A stretch of 64,000 nt of DNA from Sphingomonas sinipercae. GTDB lineage: Bacteria; Pseudomonadota; Alphaproteobacteria; Sphingomonadales; Sphingomonadaceae. How positions within the stretch are numbered: the stretch's first letter is position 1; the number at the start of each line of letters is the position of its first letter. The DNA lies in assembly GCF_011302055.1 (NCBI RefSeq), contig NZ_CP049871.1, forward strand, positions 1,942,501 through 2,006,500, in the 5' to 3' direction. Below are positions 36,691-45,168 of this stretch, one piece after another. The position numbers were made by a program, and so were the translations under genes. The notes below the pieces were generated by a model. It ran no database searches. It had not been told where the DNA came from and saw nothing but the letters and a program-made list of their open reading frames with translations.

Positions 36691-38238
36691 CTAGCTGGGA
36701 ATTTCGATCCCGACGAACGCCTCAGGCAAGCTGCCGCGCTTGACCAGTAGCAGGACGCTGCCACGTCCCGACTGCCGGGCCGCGGCGACCGCGGTTGCCA
36801 CTTGCGCCGGCTGAGTCACTGCCTGTCGATTGATCGAAACGATCACGTCGCCGCGCTGCAAGCCCTTATCGGCGGCATCGCTCGCCGGATCGACCGCGGT
36901 GATGACGACACCGCGCGCATCGCTCGGAAGGTTCAGCGCCCGCGCGATCTCCGCGCTCAGCGGTGCCAGCGACAGACCCAGGCTTCGGCTCGGCGCTGCT
37001 CCCGGCGTGCCGGGCGTGGCTTGAGGGCCGGTTGCACCCGTCGCGTCCGCGCTCGTCTCCGGCGGCCTTGAGCCAACCGTCACGGTCAGCCGCATCGGCT
37101 TGCCATCGCGGATGATGTCGATCGGCACGCGCGATCCGACCGGTGTGTTGGCGATTATGAAAGTGACTGTGTCGTCCGGGTTCACGTCGCGCCCGTTGAT
37201 GCGCACGATGACATCGCCTTGCTGGATTCCAGCAGCCGCGGCGGCGCGGCCAGGCTGGACCGATCGGACGATTTCGCCGCGGTCCTTGGGAATGCCAAGC
37301 GATGGCGCCAAGTCTTCATCCACCGGCTGCAGGCCAACGCCGAGATAGCCCCGTTGCGGTCGTTCGCCGCGACGCAAGGCTTCGATCACCGGCCGCGCCA
37401 GTTCGGCGGGAATAGCAAGGCCAATGCCAAGGTTGGTCCCGGTTGGCGAAATCAGGGCCGAATTGATGCCGATGACGTTGCCGGCAAGGTCGAACAAGGG
37501 ACCGCCCGAATTGCCGACGTTGATGGCCGCATCGGTCTGGATGTAGCGGTCGTAAGCAGGCGACGCGTCGATTGCGCCGGTCACGCGATGCACTGCCGAA
37601 ATGATGCCGGCCGTCACCGAGCCGCCGAAGCCGTAAGGGTTACCGATCGCAAGTACCCAGTCGCCGACCCGGGCATGCGTGCTGTCGCCCCAGTTGACGA
37701 ACGGCAGGTTGCCCGCGTCGATCTTGAGCAATGCCAGGTCCGCAAGTTGGTCGCGGCCGATAATCCGAGCGGAGTATTCTTTGCGGTTGGTCAGCGTGAC
37801 CGTGACGGCGACCGCCGAATCGGCGCCGGCGGCGCCGCGGATCAAATGGTCGTTGGTGACGATGTAGCCGTCGGAGGAGATGATGAAGCCGGAACCGACC
37901 GATCCGGTCTCCCGGGTGCGCGGCGTGCCCTGTTGCGGCTGCTGCGGGATTGGCGCTCCAAACTGGCGGAACAGTTCTTCCAGCGGGTCCGCCTGCTGCT
38001 GGCGGACGGCGACGCGCTGTTTGGTCGCGATGTTGACCACCGCCGGCTGCAACCGCGCTGCCAATTGCGCGAACGACATGGGCGCGCCCGCGGGCGGCAT
38101 GACCACCGGGGTATTCTGCGCGACCTGCGCTCCAACCGGGCCGCCAGCGAGCGAAAAAGCGGTCCCGCCAAGAAGCAAAGCTGCCGCGACACCATAGGCA
38201 TAACGCACTGTTCCGGACTCCTTCGACTTCATCGACAC
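36691..38238 (-). CDS. Do-family periplasmic serine protease (HtrA/DegP)
   Basis: 515 aa. Signal peptide region (GVAAALLLGGTAFSLAGG). Trypsin-like domain with triad H131 (TNDHLIRG), D167 (DLALLKID) and S244 (NVGNSGGPL), then two PDZ domains (about 285-380 and 410-500; GYLGVGLQPV, IVRINGRDVNPDD, VIVSINRQAVTQP). It degrades or refolds misfolded periplasmic proteins. It is the last of a same-strand run downstream of hflK-hflC. An ATG two codons later is an alternative start. Confidence 0.95.
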   Translation of the reverse strand: MSMKSKESGTVRYAYGVAAALLLGGTAFSLAGGPVGAQVAQNTPVVMPPAGAPMSFAQLAARLQPAVVNIATKQRVAVRQQQADPLEELFRQFGAPIPQQPQQGTPRTRETGSVGSGFIISSDGYIVTNDHLIRGAAGADSAVAVTVTLTNRKEYSARIIGRDQLADLALLKIDAGNLPFVNWGDSTHARVGDWVLAIGNPYGFGGSVTAGIISAVHRVTGAIDASPAYDRYIQTDAAINVGNSGGPLFDLAGNVIGINSALISPTGTNLGIGLAIPAELARPVIEALRRGERPQRGYLGVGLQPVDEDLAPSLGIPKDRGEIVRSVQPGRAAAAAGIQQGDVIVRINGRDVNPDDTVTFIIANTPVGSRVPIDIIRDGKPMRLTVTVGSRPPETSADATGATGPQATPGTPGAAPSRSLGLSLAPLSAEIARALNLPSDARGVVITAVDPASDAADKGLQRGDVIVSINRQAVTQPAQVATAVAAARQSGRGSVLLLVKRGSLPEAFVGIEIPS

Positions 38239-38251
38239 CTCTTCATGGGGA

Positions 38252-38271
38252 TCGCGGAAGATTATCCGCGA
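38252..38271. repeat. Inverted repeat between htrA-like gene and hflC
   Basis: Seven-base perfect arms TCGCGGA / TCCGCGA around AGATTA, 14 bases upstream of the protease gene. On the minus strand it includes GATAAT, which could serve as a -10 element. Function not known. Confidence 0.35.
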
Positions 38272-38308
38272 ACCTTGAACGCCTCACGATCGACCGAAGT
38301 GCCCATGC

Positions 38309-39172
38309 TCAACGACTCCGGCCAGTAAATTCCCGCAAATAGTCGTTTTGAGGCGACAAAATGATGTTCGTTTCGGCCGGCTTGTTGTTTTCGTCGCCGA
38401 CGAACGTCGCCTCGTAGGACTGCATCGCGCGATAGAAATCGTAGAATTGCGGGTCGCGGCCGAAGCTTGCGGCATAGGTCTTGGCTGCATCGGCGTCGGC
38501 TTGCGCGCGAATGATCTGCGCCTGCTTGCCGCCTTCTGCCCGGATCGAACGCGCTTCCTGTTCGCGCGCGCTGCGCATCTGCTCATAGGCGGAACGCAAG
38601 GGCGTGCCGTCGGGCAGGTCCGCCTTCTTGATCCGGACGTCGATGACCTGCGCGCCATATTGCTGGGCGACGATGTCGAGCCGCTTGCGCACATTTTCCA
38701 TGATGCCCTGCCGCTCGGGCGACAGGAGCGCCGCGAACGGCACCTTGCCAAGCTCGTTGCGAACTTCGGAGCCAAGGATCGGGCGAAGCGCCGCCGCGAG
38801 GTTCGATTCGCTTCGGGCCGTGATGTACATCCGCAGCGGATTGACGATCCGGTAGCGGGCAAAGGCATCGACCTCGAGCCGGCGCTGATCGGTCGACAGG
38901 ACCGGCTGGCGCTCCATGTCCACGTCGAGCACACGCTTGTCGATCCAGACGATGTTTTCCACGAATGGAATCCGCCAGGAAATGCCGGCCCCGGCCGAAC
39001 CGATCGGCTGGTTGGGCCGCCACTGGTTGAGGATTCGCTCCGGCTTGCCGAACCGCACCACGACCGCCTGCTTCGTCTCGGGCACGATCGGGAAGGCGGT
39101 CGCCAGCACGCCGAGCAGGAGCAAGGCGAGGACGGCGCTCATCAGCGGGCGGCGCTTGACCAGCTCGATCAT
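38309..39172 (-). CDS. hflC: HflC, SPFH-domain modulator of FtsH
   Basis: 287 aa. N-terminal anchor (PLMSAVLALLLLGVLATAFP), then a band-7/SPFH domain (KQAVVVRFGKPERILN, VWIDKRVLDVDM) and a helical C-terminus with Ala/Gln/Glu-rich repeats. HflK and HflC form a large periplasmic assembly that encloses FtsH and limits its degradation of membrane proteins. The ATG overlaps the stop of hflK by four bases (ATGA). Confidence 0.96.
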   Translation of the reverse strand: MIELVKRRPLMSAVLALLLLGVLATAFPIVPETKQAVVVRFGKPERILNQWRPNQPIGSAGAGISWRIPFVENIVWIDKRVLDVDMERQPVLSTDQRRLEVDAFARYRIVNPLRMYITARSESNLAAALRPILGSEVRNELGKVPFAALLSPERQGIMENVRKRLDIVAQQYGAQVIDVRIKKADLPDGTPLRSAYEQMRSAREQEARSIRAEGGKQAQIIRAQADADAAKTYAASFGRDPQFYDFYRAMQSYEATFVGDENNKPAETNIILSPQNDYLREFTGRSR

Positions 39173-40248
39173 TGTGCGGCTCCCGGATTGGGCGCGGGCT
39201 GGGCCTTGACCGCCGGCAGCGGCAGGTACGGCACGACCCCGGTCTGCGACTCCACGATCGTTTTCGGGACCTTGCTCAGCACGCGCTCCATGGTCTCGTA
39301 GTACATTCGGCGGCGCGTGACTTCGGGCGACAGTTTGTACTGCTCGTACACCTTGTCGAACGCCGTCGCCTCGCCCTGGGCCTTGGCGGTGAGCTGCTGC
39401 GCATAAGCGTTGGCCGCGTTGCGATAGCGTTGTGCATCCTGCTGCGCCGCCGACACGTCCTTGAACGCGTCATTGACCGCCTGCGGGGGATCGGCCTGCT
39501 TGATCGCGATGCCGCGAATGGTCACGCCGGCATGATATTGGTTGAGGATCTGCTGCATCACCTGCGCGACCTGCCCCTCGATGTCGCTGCGCTTGTCGCC
39601 GATCGCCTCGTCCAGGGTCACCCGGCTGACGACCGCGCGCATCGCGCTTTCCGCCACCTGCCGAATGGTCTCCTGCGGCCGGGCCAGTTCGAACAGGTAG
39701 AGCTCCGGCTGGCTGATGCTCCAGCGCACGGAATAAGCGATATCGATGATGTTCTGGTCGCCGGTCAGCATCAGGTCTTCCGAATTGGCGGACCCCAGGT
39801 CCACGATCCGGATGTTCTCGACGTCCACTTTCTGCACGTCGTGGATCGGCCACGGCAGTGTCAGCCCGACGCCGGGTCCGAGCGTATAAGCATAGCGACC
39901 GAATTGCGTGACGACGCCGCGTTCCGAAGGCGCGATCACGTGCATGCTGGACAGGACCAGCCAAAGCGCCGCCACGGCGGCAAGACCCCAGCCGATCAGC
40001 GATCCGTCCGGCCTGCCGGGAAGGCCGCCGCCGCCAAACCGAGCGCGGCCGCGGCGAAGGAAATCGTCAAGCGAGGAGCGATTGGGGTCGCCAGGAACAG
40101 GGCGTGGGCCCTTGGCGGACTGTCCCCATGGGCTGCGCGGCGGCTCCTCGCCGGAATCGCCGGGTTCGGCCGATCCCCATGGACCCTTGTTGTCGTTAAA
40201 CAGGCCGCGGATCGATCCGCCCCACCCCGAAATCATGCTCATGGACAT
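39169..40248 (-). CDS. hflK: HflK, SPFH-domain modulator of FtsH
   Basis: 359 aa. Gly/Pro-rich cytoplasmic N-terminus (GLFNDNKGPWGSAEPG), a membrane span (LIGWGLAAVAALWLVLSSM), then the SPFH domain (APSERGVVTQFGRYAYTLGPG). Three closely spaced ATGs (40248, 40242, 40236) can start it; the longest is used. The open frame runs further upstream but that part is antisense to the Mrp gene and not protein-like. Partner of HflC, co-translated with it. Confidence 0.94.
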   Translation of the reverse strand: MSMSMISGWGGSIRGLFNDNKGPWGSAEPGDSGEEPPRSPWGQSAKGPRPVPGDPNRSSLDDFLRRGRARFGGGGLPGRPDGSLIGWGLAAVAALWLVLSSMHVIAPSERGVVTQFGRYAYTLGPGVGLTLPWPIHDVQKVDVENIRIVDLGSANSEDLMLTGDQNIIDIAYSVRWSISQPELYLFELARPQETIRQVAESAMRAVVSRVTLDEAIGDKRSDIEGQVAQVMQQILNQYHAGVTIRGIAIKQADPPQAVNDAFKDVSAAQQDAQRYRNAANAYAQQLTAKAQGEATAFDKVYEQYKLSPEVTRRRMYYETMERVLSKVPKTIVESQTGVVPYLPLPAVKAQPAPNPGAAQ

Positions 40249-40317
40249 GACTATAGGAAGCGGGCGGCGTGAAAAACAGTGGCAAGCGCAGTGCGACCCC
40301 CTATCTGCCGGCCAGCA

Positions 40318-41274
40318 ATGGACGAAGCCCTCAAGCCGCTGGACCAAAGTCTGCATGGGCCGCGCATCCGCTCGCGCAAGCGGGTTGGCGGAACGTTGAC
40401 GATCGTCGCCGACGCCACCGGCCTCCCGCCCGCTGACCGGTCCACGATGGAAGCCGAGTTGCGAGCGCTTGGCGGCAGCTTGCCCGGCATCACCGAAGTT
40501 CGAATTGCGCTGACCGCCTCCCAGCCGCAGCGCAAGCTGATCGCAATCGCCAGTGGCAAAGGCGGGGTCGGCAAGTCGACTCTGACGACCAACCTGGCGG
40601 TCGCGCTTGCACGCATGGGCAAGAAGGTCGGTGTGATCGACGCCGACGTTTACGGCCCGTCGCAGACGCAATTGCTCGGGACTCAGGAAAAGCCGACCGC
40701 GGACGACAAGAAGCTGAATCCCGTCGCTGCGCACGGGGTGAAGTTCTTGTCGCTTGGCCAGCTGGTTTCGCCCGGCCACGCGCTTGCCTGGCGCGGCCCG
40801 ATGGCGGCGGGCGCCCTCGCCCAGCTCGTCGAAGGCAATTGGGAAGATACCGAACTGCTGCTCGTCGATTTGCCGCCCGGCACTGGCGACGTGCAGTTGT
40901 CGCTGATCCAGAAATCGCGCCCCGACGGCGCGGTCATCGTTTCAACGCCGCAGGCGCTGGCCCTGATCGACGCGACCCGGGCGATCGACCTGTTCGGGAA
41001 GACCTCCGTCCCGGTGCTTGGGATGGTCGAGAACATGGCTGGCTACGTCTGCCCGCACTGCGGCGAGGAATCGCATCCCTTCGGTAGCGGCGGTGCGGAG
41101 GCGGCGGCGGCGGAACTCGGCATAGATTTCCTCGGCCGGCTGCCGCTGATGCCGTCGGTTCGCGAAGCCTCCGACGCAGGGACGCCGTTGGCCGGCGCCG
41201 ACGGCCCGGAGGGCCGCGCCTTCGCCGACCTTGCGCACAAGTTACTCGACCGGCTGGAAACCGCGCCGGCGTAA
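40318..41274 (+). CDS. Mrp/NBP35-family iron-sulfur carrier ATPase
   Basis: 318 aa from the ATG at 40318 (an upstream GTG at 40279 is possible but leaves little room for a promoter facing hflK). A short N-terminal domain of the FeS-assembly type, then a ParA-like P-loop (IASGKGGVGKSTLTTNLA), switch DADVYGPSQTQLLG, and a CPHCG pair (about residue 244) that can hold a bridging [4Fe-4S] cluster. Mrp-type proteins deliver clusters to target enzymes. Divergent from hflK. Confidence 0.94.
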   Translation: MDEALKPLDQSLHGPRIRSRKRVGGTLTIVADATGLPPADRSTMEAELRALGGSLPGITEVRIALTASQPQRKLIAIASGKGGVGKSTLTTNLAVALARMGKKVGVIDADVYGPSQTQLLGTQEKPTADDKKLNPVAAHGVKFLSLGQLVSPGHALAWRGPMAAGALAQLVEGNWEDTELLLVDLPPGTGDVQLSLIQKSRPDGAVIVSTPQALALIDATRAIDLFGKTSVPVLGMVENMAGYVCPHCGEESHPFGSGGAEAAAAELGIDFLGRLPLMPSVREASDAGTPLAGADGPEGRAFADLAHKLLDRLETAPA

Positions 41275-41304
41275 GAGTGTTCGGTCATCACAGGAGCCAA
41301 GCCG

Positions 41305-41742
41305 ATGCCGCTGACCACCGATGCCGAAATCGCCGAGCTGCTGGGCAGCGCCCGTACCATTGCGCTGGTCGGCGCGTCCGATCGCCCCGACCGCCCTTCC
41401 TTCGGCGTGATGAAGTTCCTGCAGGACCACGGCTATCGCGTGATCCCGGTCAACCCGCAGATCACCGGCGAGCATGTCCACGGCGAGTTCGTCTGGCGCG
41501 AGCTGACGCAGATCGGGGTGCCGATCGACATCGTCGACATCTTCCGCCGGCCGCAAGCCGCGGGCGAAGCGGTCGACCAGGCAATCGCCATCGGCGCCAA
41601 GGCGGTGTGGATGCAGATCGGCGTGATCAACGAAGAAGCCGCCGCCCGAGCCGAGGCGGCGGGATTGAAGGTGGTGATGGACCGTTGCCCGAAAATCGAC
41701 ATCCCGCGACTGCGGCTGCCGCGAATCGAGCAGGACGCCTAG
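41305..41742 (+). CDS. CoA-binding (YccU-like) protein
   Basis: 145 aa. Rossmann fold of the CoA-binding family: IALVGASDRPDRPSFGVMKFL, VIPVNPQITGEHVHG, DIVDIFRRP and AVWMQIGVINEEAA. Homologues bind CoA, but catalysis is not established. It follows the Mrp gene by 30 bases. The TAG stop is a CTAG shared with the convergent pmbA. Confidence 0.93.
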   Translation: MPLTTDAEIAELLGSARTIALVGASDRPDRPSFGVMKFLQDHGYRVIPVNPQITGEHVHGEFVWRELTQIGVPIDIVDIFRRPQAAGEAVDQAIAIGAKAVWMQIGVINEEAAARAEAAGLKVVMDRCPKIDIPRLRLPRIEQDA

Positions 41743-43085
41743 GCCGCCGCCACCATCATTTGCGGCACCAGGACGGTCGGCGCATCGACGCCGCGACGGA
41801 ATTCCAGGTCCGACCCAGGCTCCAGCGTCGCGAACATCTCGATCAGGTTTGCAGCGATGGTGATTTCCTGCACCGCCGGCCCGATTTCCCCGCCGCTAAC
41901 GATAAATCCCGCCGCGCCACGGCTGTAATCGCCGGTGACGCCGTTGACCCCCATGCCGATCAGCTCGGTCACCAGCAGCGCGTGCGGGAACGCGGCAAGC
42001 AGCTGCTCGCGGCTGCGCTTGCCGGCCGCCATGTAGAAATTGCTCGGACTGGCACTCGGGCTGCCGCCGACGCCGCGCGCCGCATGCCCCGTCGGCGCGA
42101 TCCCCAATTGCCGCGCCGCCGCGCTGTCGGCAAGCCAGGTCTGGAGCACGCCGTCGGCAATGATCTCCTGCCGCGCGACGCCGACGCCTTCGCCGTCGAA
42201 CGGGCGGGAGCGGAGGCCTCGGCGACGCAACGGATCGTCGACGATCGACACCCCCGGCGCGAAGACCAGGCTCCCCAGCTTGTCCTGGAGAAAACTCGAT
42301 TTGCGCGCGATCGACGCGCCGTTGATCGCTCCCGCGAGGTGGCCAAGCAGGCTCGACGCGACCCGGGGATCGAACAGCACCGGCATAGGCCCGGACTCGA
42401 TCCGCCCCGGATTGAGACGCGCAACCGCGCGCTCGCCCGCCTTGCGCCCAAGGTCGTCCGGCGCTTCGAGATCGTCGAGGTGGCGGGCGCTGTGCCAGGC
42501 GCTGTCCCGCTGCATCCCGCCGCCTTCACCGGCGACGACCCCGGCCGAGCAACTGAACCCGCTGGTTCGGTATCCGCCGACGAACCCGCCCGATGTTGCA
42601 AGCGCGATGCCGGAGCTCGAAGCGGAAGCAGATGCCCCTGTGGAATTGGTCACGCCCGCAACCCCAAGCGCCGCTTCCTCGGCCGCCAGCGCCCGCGCTC
42701 GCAGGTCCGACGGTTCCGGCTCGACCGCGTCAAAGGCTTCGAGATCGGCGAATGGTCCGCGCGCCAGCAACGCCTCCAGCGCCAGGCCCGCGAACGGGTC
42801 TTCCGGCGCTTCCGCGGCCATTGCGAGGGCCCGCCGGACCAGTTCATCGAGGCTTTCGCGCGACAGTTCGGACGAGGACACGGTGGCCGATTTCTGCCCG
42901 ATGAAGACGCGCAAGCCGACTTCCTGGTCCTCCGAACGGCTGACTCCCTCAAGCTCGCGCAGCCTGACCTCGACGCTGCTCGAGGTGCCGCCGGCATAGA
43001 TCGCATCGGCGGCGTCGGCGCCGCTGGCGGTGGAGTGTTCGACCAGGCGCTGGACGAGGGCTTGCGCGTCGCTGACTGAAAGCAT
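41739..43085 (-). CDS. pmbA: TldE/PmbA family metalloprotease subunit
   Basis: 448 aa. The PmbA-type N-terminus (DAADAIYAGGTSSSVEVRLRELEG) and the C-terminal NGVTGDYSRGAAGFIVSGGEI block are characteristic. The HExxxH zinc motif of TldD is absent, as expected for the TldE subunit, which pairs with TldD in a heterodimeric peptidase that processes small peptides. The tldD gene is not in the window. ubiA ends nine bases upstream on the same strand. Confidence 0.93.
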   Translation of the reverse strand: MLSVSDAQALVQRLVEHSTASGADAADAIYAGGTSSSVEVRLRELEGVSRSEDQEVGLRVFIGQKSATVSSSELSRESLDELVRRALAMAAEAPEDPFAGLALEALLARGPFADLEAFDAVEPEPSDLRARALAAEEAALGVAGVTNSTGASASASSSGIALATSGGFVGGYRTSGFSCSAGVVAGEGGGMQRDSAWHSARHLDDLEAPDDLGRKAGERAVARLNPGRIESGPMPVLFDPRVASSLLGHLAGAINGASIARKSSFLQDKLGSLVFAPGVSIVDDPLRRRGLRSRPFDGEGVGVARQEIIADGVLQTWLADSAAARQLGIAPTGHAARGVGGSPSASPSNFYMAAGKRSREQLLAAFPHALLVTELIGMGVNGVTGDYSRGAAGFIVSGGEIGPAVQEITIAANLIEMFATLEPGSDLEFRRGVDAPTVLVPQMMVAAA

Positions 43086-43094
43086 CGCCGCCGA

Positions 43095-44009
43095 CTAGCG
43101 GCTCGACAGGCCGACGACCAGCATCGCGAGGAAAACGAACAGGCCGCACAGGCGGTTCGAGCGGAATAGCGCAAGCGCGCCCTCGCCGTCCTTCGGATCG
43201 GCCCGCAGCGCCTGGTTGGCGAGGTGCAGTGCCGCCGGGAGCAACGCCAGCAACGCCACCCAGTCCGGCCGCACCAGCCACACCGCCGCGCCCCACAACA
43301 TCAGCGCCATCGCGTAGAACACTGCCACGCCGGCCGCCGCCCTGTCCCCGAGCCTGCGGGCGCTGCTTTTCACGCCGACCAGGGCGTCGTCCTCGATATC
43401 CTGGATGGCGTAGAGCGTGTCGTAGCCGACCACCCACGCCACGCTGCCGAGCCACAAGAGAAGCACCGGCCAATCCAGGCTGCCCGTCACGGCCGGCCAC
43501 CCGACCAGCGCGCCCCAGCCGAACACTAGCCCCAACCACGCCTGCGGCCACCAGGTAATCCGCTTCATGAAGGGATAAGCCAGCACCGGCGCGATGCTTG
43601 CGAGCGCGACCAGTGCAGCGGTGAAGTTGAGCTGGAGCAGCACCAGCAGGCCGATTGCGCAAAGCCCGGCAACCAGCACCCAGGCCGACGGCAACGACAC
43701 CCGCCCGCTCGCTAGCGGCCGAAGCCGCGTTCGCTCCACCTGCCGGTCCAAATCGCGGTCGACAATGTCGTTATAGACGCAGCCGGCGCTCCGCATCGCG
43801 AAAGCGCCGGGCGCTAGCCACAGCAACAGGTCCCATCGCCCGTCCACACCGGCCAGCGCCACGCTCCATGCGCACGGCCAGTAAAGCAGCCAGGTCCCAA
43901 TGGGCCGGTCGAGCCGCATCAGCGAAGCGAACGGACGCAGCCGCGGCGGCAGCGCGCCGATCAGCCCGCGCCGTTCGCTGTCCGGGACGATGTCGGTGTT
44001 GCTGCTCAC
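43095..44009 (-). CDS. ubiA: 4-hydroxybenzoate polyprenyltransferase
   Basis: 304 aa, eight to nine membrane spans. The first Asp-rich motif is YNDIVDRDLDRQVERTRLRPLASG and the second is YDTLYAIQDIEDD, both required for Mg-diphosphate binding. It prenylates 4-hydroxybenzoate in ubiquinone synthesis. Same strand as pmbA with nine bases between. Confidence 0.96.
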   Translation of the reverse strand: MSSNTDIVPDSERRGLIGALPPRLRPFASLMRLDRPIGTWLLYWPCAWSVALAGVDGRWDLLLWLAPGAFAMRSAGCVYNDIVDRDLDRQVERTRLRPLASGRVSLPSAWVLVAGLCAIGLLVLLQLNFTAALVALASIAPVLAYPFMKRITWWPQAWLGLVFGWGALVGWPAVTGSLDWPVLLLWLGSVAWVVGYDTLYAIQDIEDDALVGVKSSARRLGDRAAAGVAVFYAMALMLWGAAVWLVRPDWVALLALLPAALHLANQALRADPKDGEGALALFRSNRLCGLFVFLAMLVVGLSSR

Positions 44010-44044
44010 GCCGCGCTGGTTAGCGTCTCATCCGTTCTGTTGCT

Positions 44045-44079
44045 AATGTCCGCTCTCGACCCATTCCTGCCATTAGCCG
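44045..44079. repeat. Imperfect 35-base repeat, left copy
   Basis: Shares 27 of 35 bases with a copy at 44306-44340 in the same orientation (common core TGTCCGCT, later CCCAT, then CATTAGCCG). The two copies bracket a 68-residue open frame. The right copy is internally a near-palindrome (TGTCCGCT ... AGCGAACA). Confidence 0.7.
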
Positions 44080-44092
44080 ACTGAGCTATACC
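44074..44092 (-). other. tRNA D-arm-like fragment
   Basis: Read on the minus strand: GGTATAGCTCAGTCGGCTA, which matches the D-arm consensus of bacterial tRNAs (TAGCTCAGT-GG-TA). The rest of a tRNA is absent, so this is at best a relic. It overlaps the left repeat. A chance match cannot be excluded. Confidence 0.35.
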
Positions 44093-44100
44093 AGCCGCTG

Positions 44101-44307
44101 ATGGAACCACCTTGGCTTAAGTATCCTGACATTCCGTCTGGCGCGATTGGCTGGAGGATGGGTGCGGGCGAGGACTACTACGACAAGTTCTATCGCTGGT
44201 TCTCCGCCTTACCTGCCGGCGAACAGGACACTTACTCCGGGTTAAACGAGCCGCCGTCTGAATGGCGCGACCTTTACGCGACTATCAGAGCGCACCCTTG
44301 GACGTAG
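44101..44307 (+). CDS. Repeat-flanked small orphan gene
   Basis: 68 aa, rich in Trp, Tyr and acidic residues (IGWRMGAGEDYYDKFYRWFS, then ALPAGEQDTYSGLNEPPSEW). It is soluble, with no signal peptide. I recall related short proteins in sphingomonads but no function. It is bracketed by two copies of an imperfect repeat and lies between ubiA and rsmE, with lower GC than its neighbours. The final stop overlaps the right repeat. Confidence 0.55.
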   Translation: MEPPWLKYPDIPSGAIGWRMGAGEDYYDKFYRWFSALPAGEQDTYSGLNEPPSEWRDLYATIRAHPWT

Positions 44308-44340
44308 TGTCCGCTTTCCACCCATAGCGAACATTAGCCG
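44306..44340. repeat. Imperfect 35-base repeat, right copy
   Basis: Right-hand partner of 44045-44079. It contains TGTCCGCT, an eight-base spacer, then ATAGCGAACA, a degenerate inverted repeat, so it can form a hairpin as palindromic intergenic repeats do. Confidence 0.7.
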
Positions 44341-44360
44341 CGCCCGCTAAGCGCGTCTCT

Positions 44361-45098
44361 ATGCCCGCAACACCCGCCTGGCCGCCGAAGGGCCTCCCGC
44401 GCCTATTCGTTCGGCAGCCGCTGGCCGAGGGCGCGAGCATCGAACTGGATCGCGACCAGGCCAACTATCTCGGCAACGTCATGCGCCTTGGCGAAGGCGC
44501 GGAGCTACTGCTGTTCGACGGTGCTTCCGGCGAATGGCTCGCCCGCGTCGCCGAGGCCGGAAAGAAGCGGATGACGCTTGCCGTCGAGCGCCAGACCCAG
44601 GCGCCCGAAACGATTCCCGATGTCTGGCTCGCCTTCGCGCCGGTAAAGCGGACCCAGACCGATTGGCTGGTGGAGAAGGCGACCGAGCTTGGCGCCGCGC
44701 GGCTGATCCCGGTGGTCACGCAGCGCACGAACGTTGACCGGGTGAAACTGGAGCGGCTGCAATCGATCTCCATCGAAGCGGCGGAGCAATGCGGTCGAAC
44801 CGTACTGCCGAAGATCGACGAGCCGGTGCCGCTCAAGCTGTTCCTGCAAGACAGCGGGCGCCGCCTTTACTTCGCCGACGAAAATGGCGGGGAGCCCGCG
44901 GTGTCCAGCTTCATGCCCGGGCCGGCGACCATCCTGACCGGTCCCGAAGGCGGCTTCACCGATGACGAACGCCAACTGATCCGCGCCCGGCCAAATGCCG
45001 TCGCAATCTCGCTCGGCCCGCGCATCCTTCGGGCCGAGACGGCAGCGCTCGCCGCCTTGGCTTCGTACATGGCCGTTGCCGGCGACTGGCGCGGATAA
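44361..45098 (+). CDS. rsmE: 16S rRNA (uracil-1498 N3)-methyltransferase
   Basis: 245 aa. SPOUT-fold RsmE with N-terminal PUA-like domain (LPRLFVRQPLAEGASIELDRDQANYLGNVMRL) and the SAM-binding knot ILTGPEGGFTDDE and ISLGPRILRAETAALAAL. It methylates U1498 of 16S rRNA in the assembled 30S subunit. Confidence 0.96.
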   Translation: MPATPAWPPKGLPRLFVRQPLAEGASIELDRDQANYLGNVMRLGEGAELLLFDGASGEWLARVAEAGKKRMTLAVERQTQAPETIPDVWLAFAPVKRTQTDWLVEKATELGAARLIPVVTQRTNVDRVKLERLQSISIEAAEQCGRTVLPKIDEPVPLKLFLQDSGRRLYFADENGGEPAVSSFMPGPATILTGPEGGFTDDERQLIRARPNAVAISLGPRILRAETAALAALASYMAVAGDWRG

Positions 45099-45168
45099 GG
45101 CCGGCTGTTCGGTTCATAAACGAAACCTGCTGGCGCGCCTGCAAACGCGCCGCTAGGGCGCGCAGACG

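Noticed and set aside
40249..40779. N-terminal extension of hflK to 40779
   Set aside because: The extra 177 residues lie antisense to the Mrp ATPase gene and are not protein-like; HflK proper starts near 40248.
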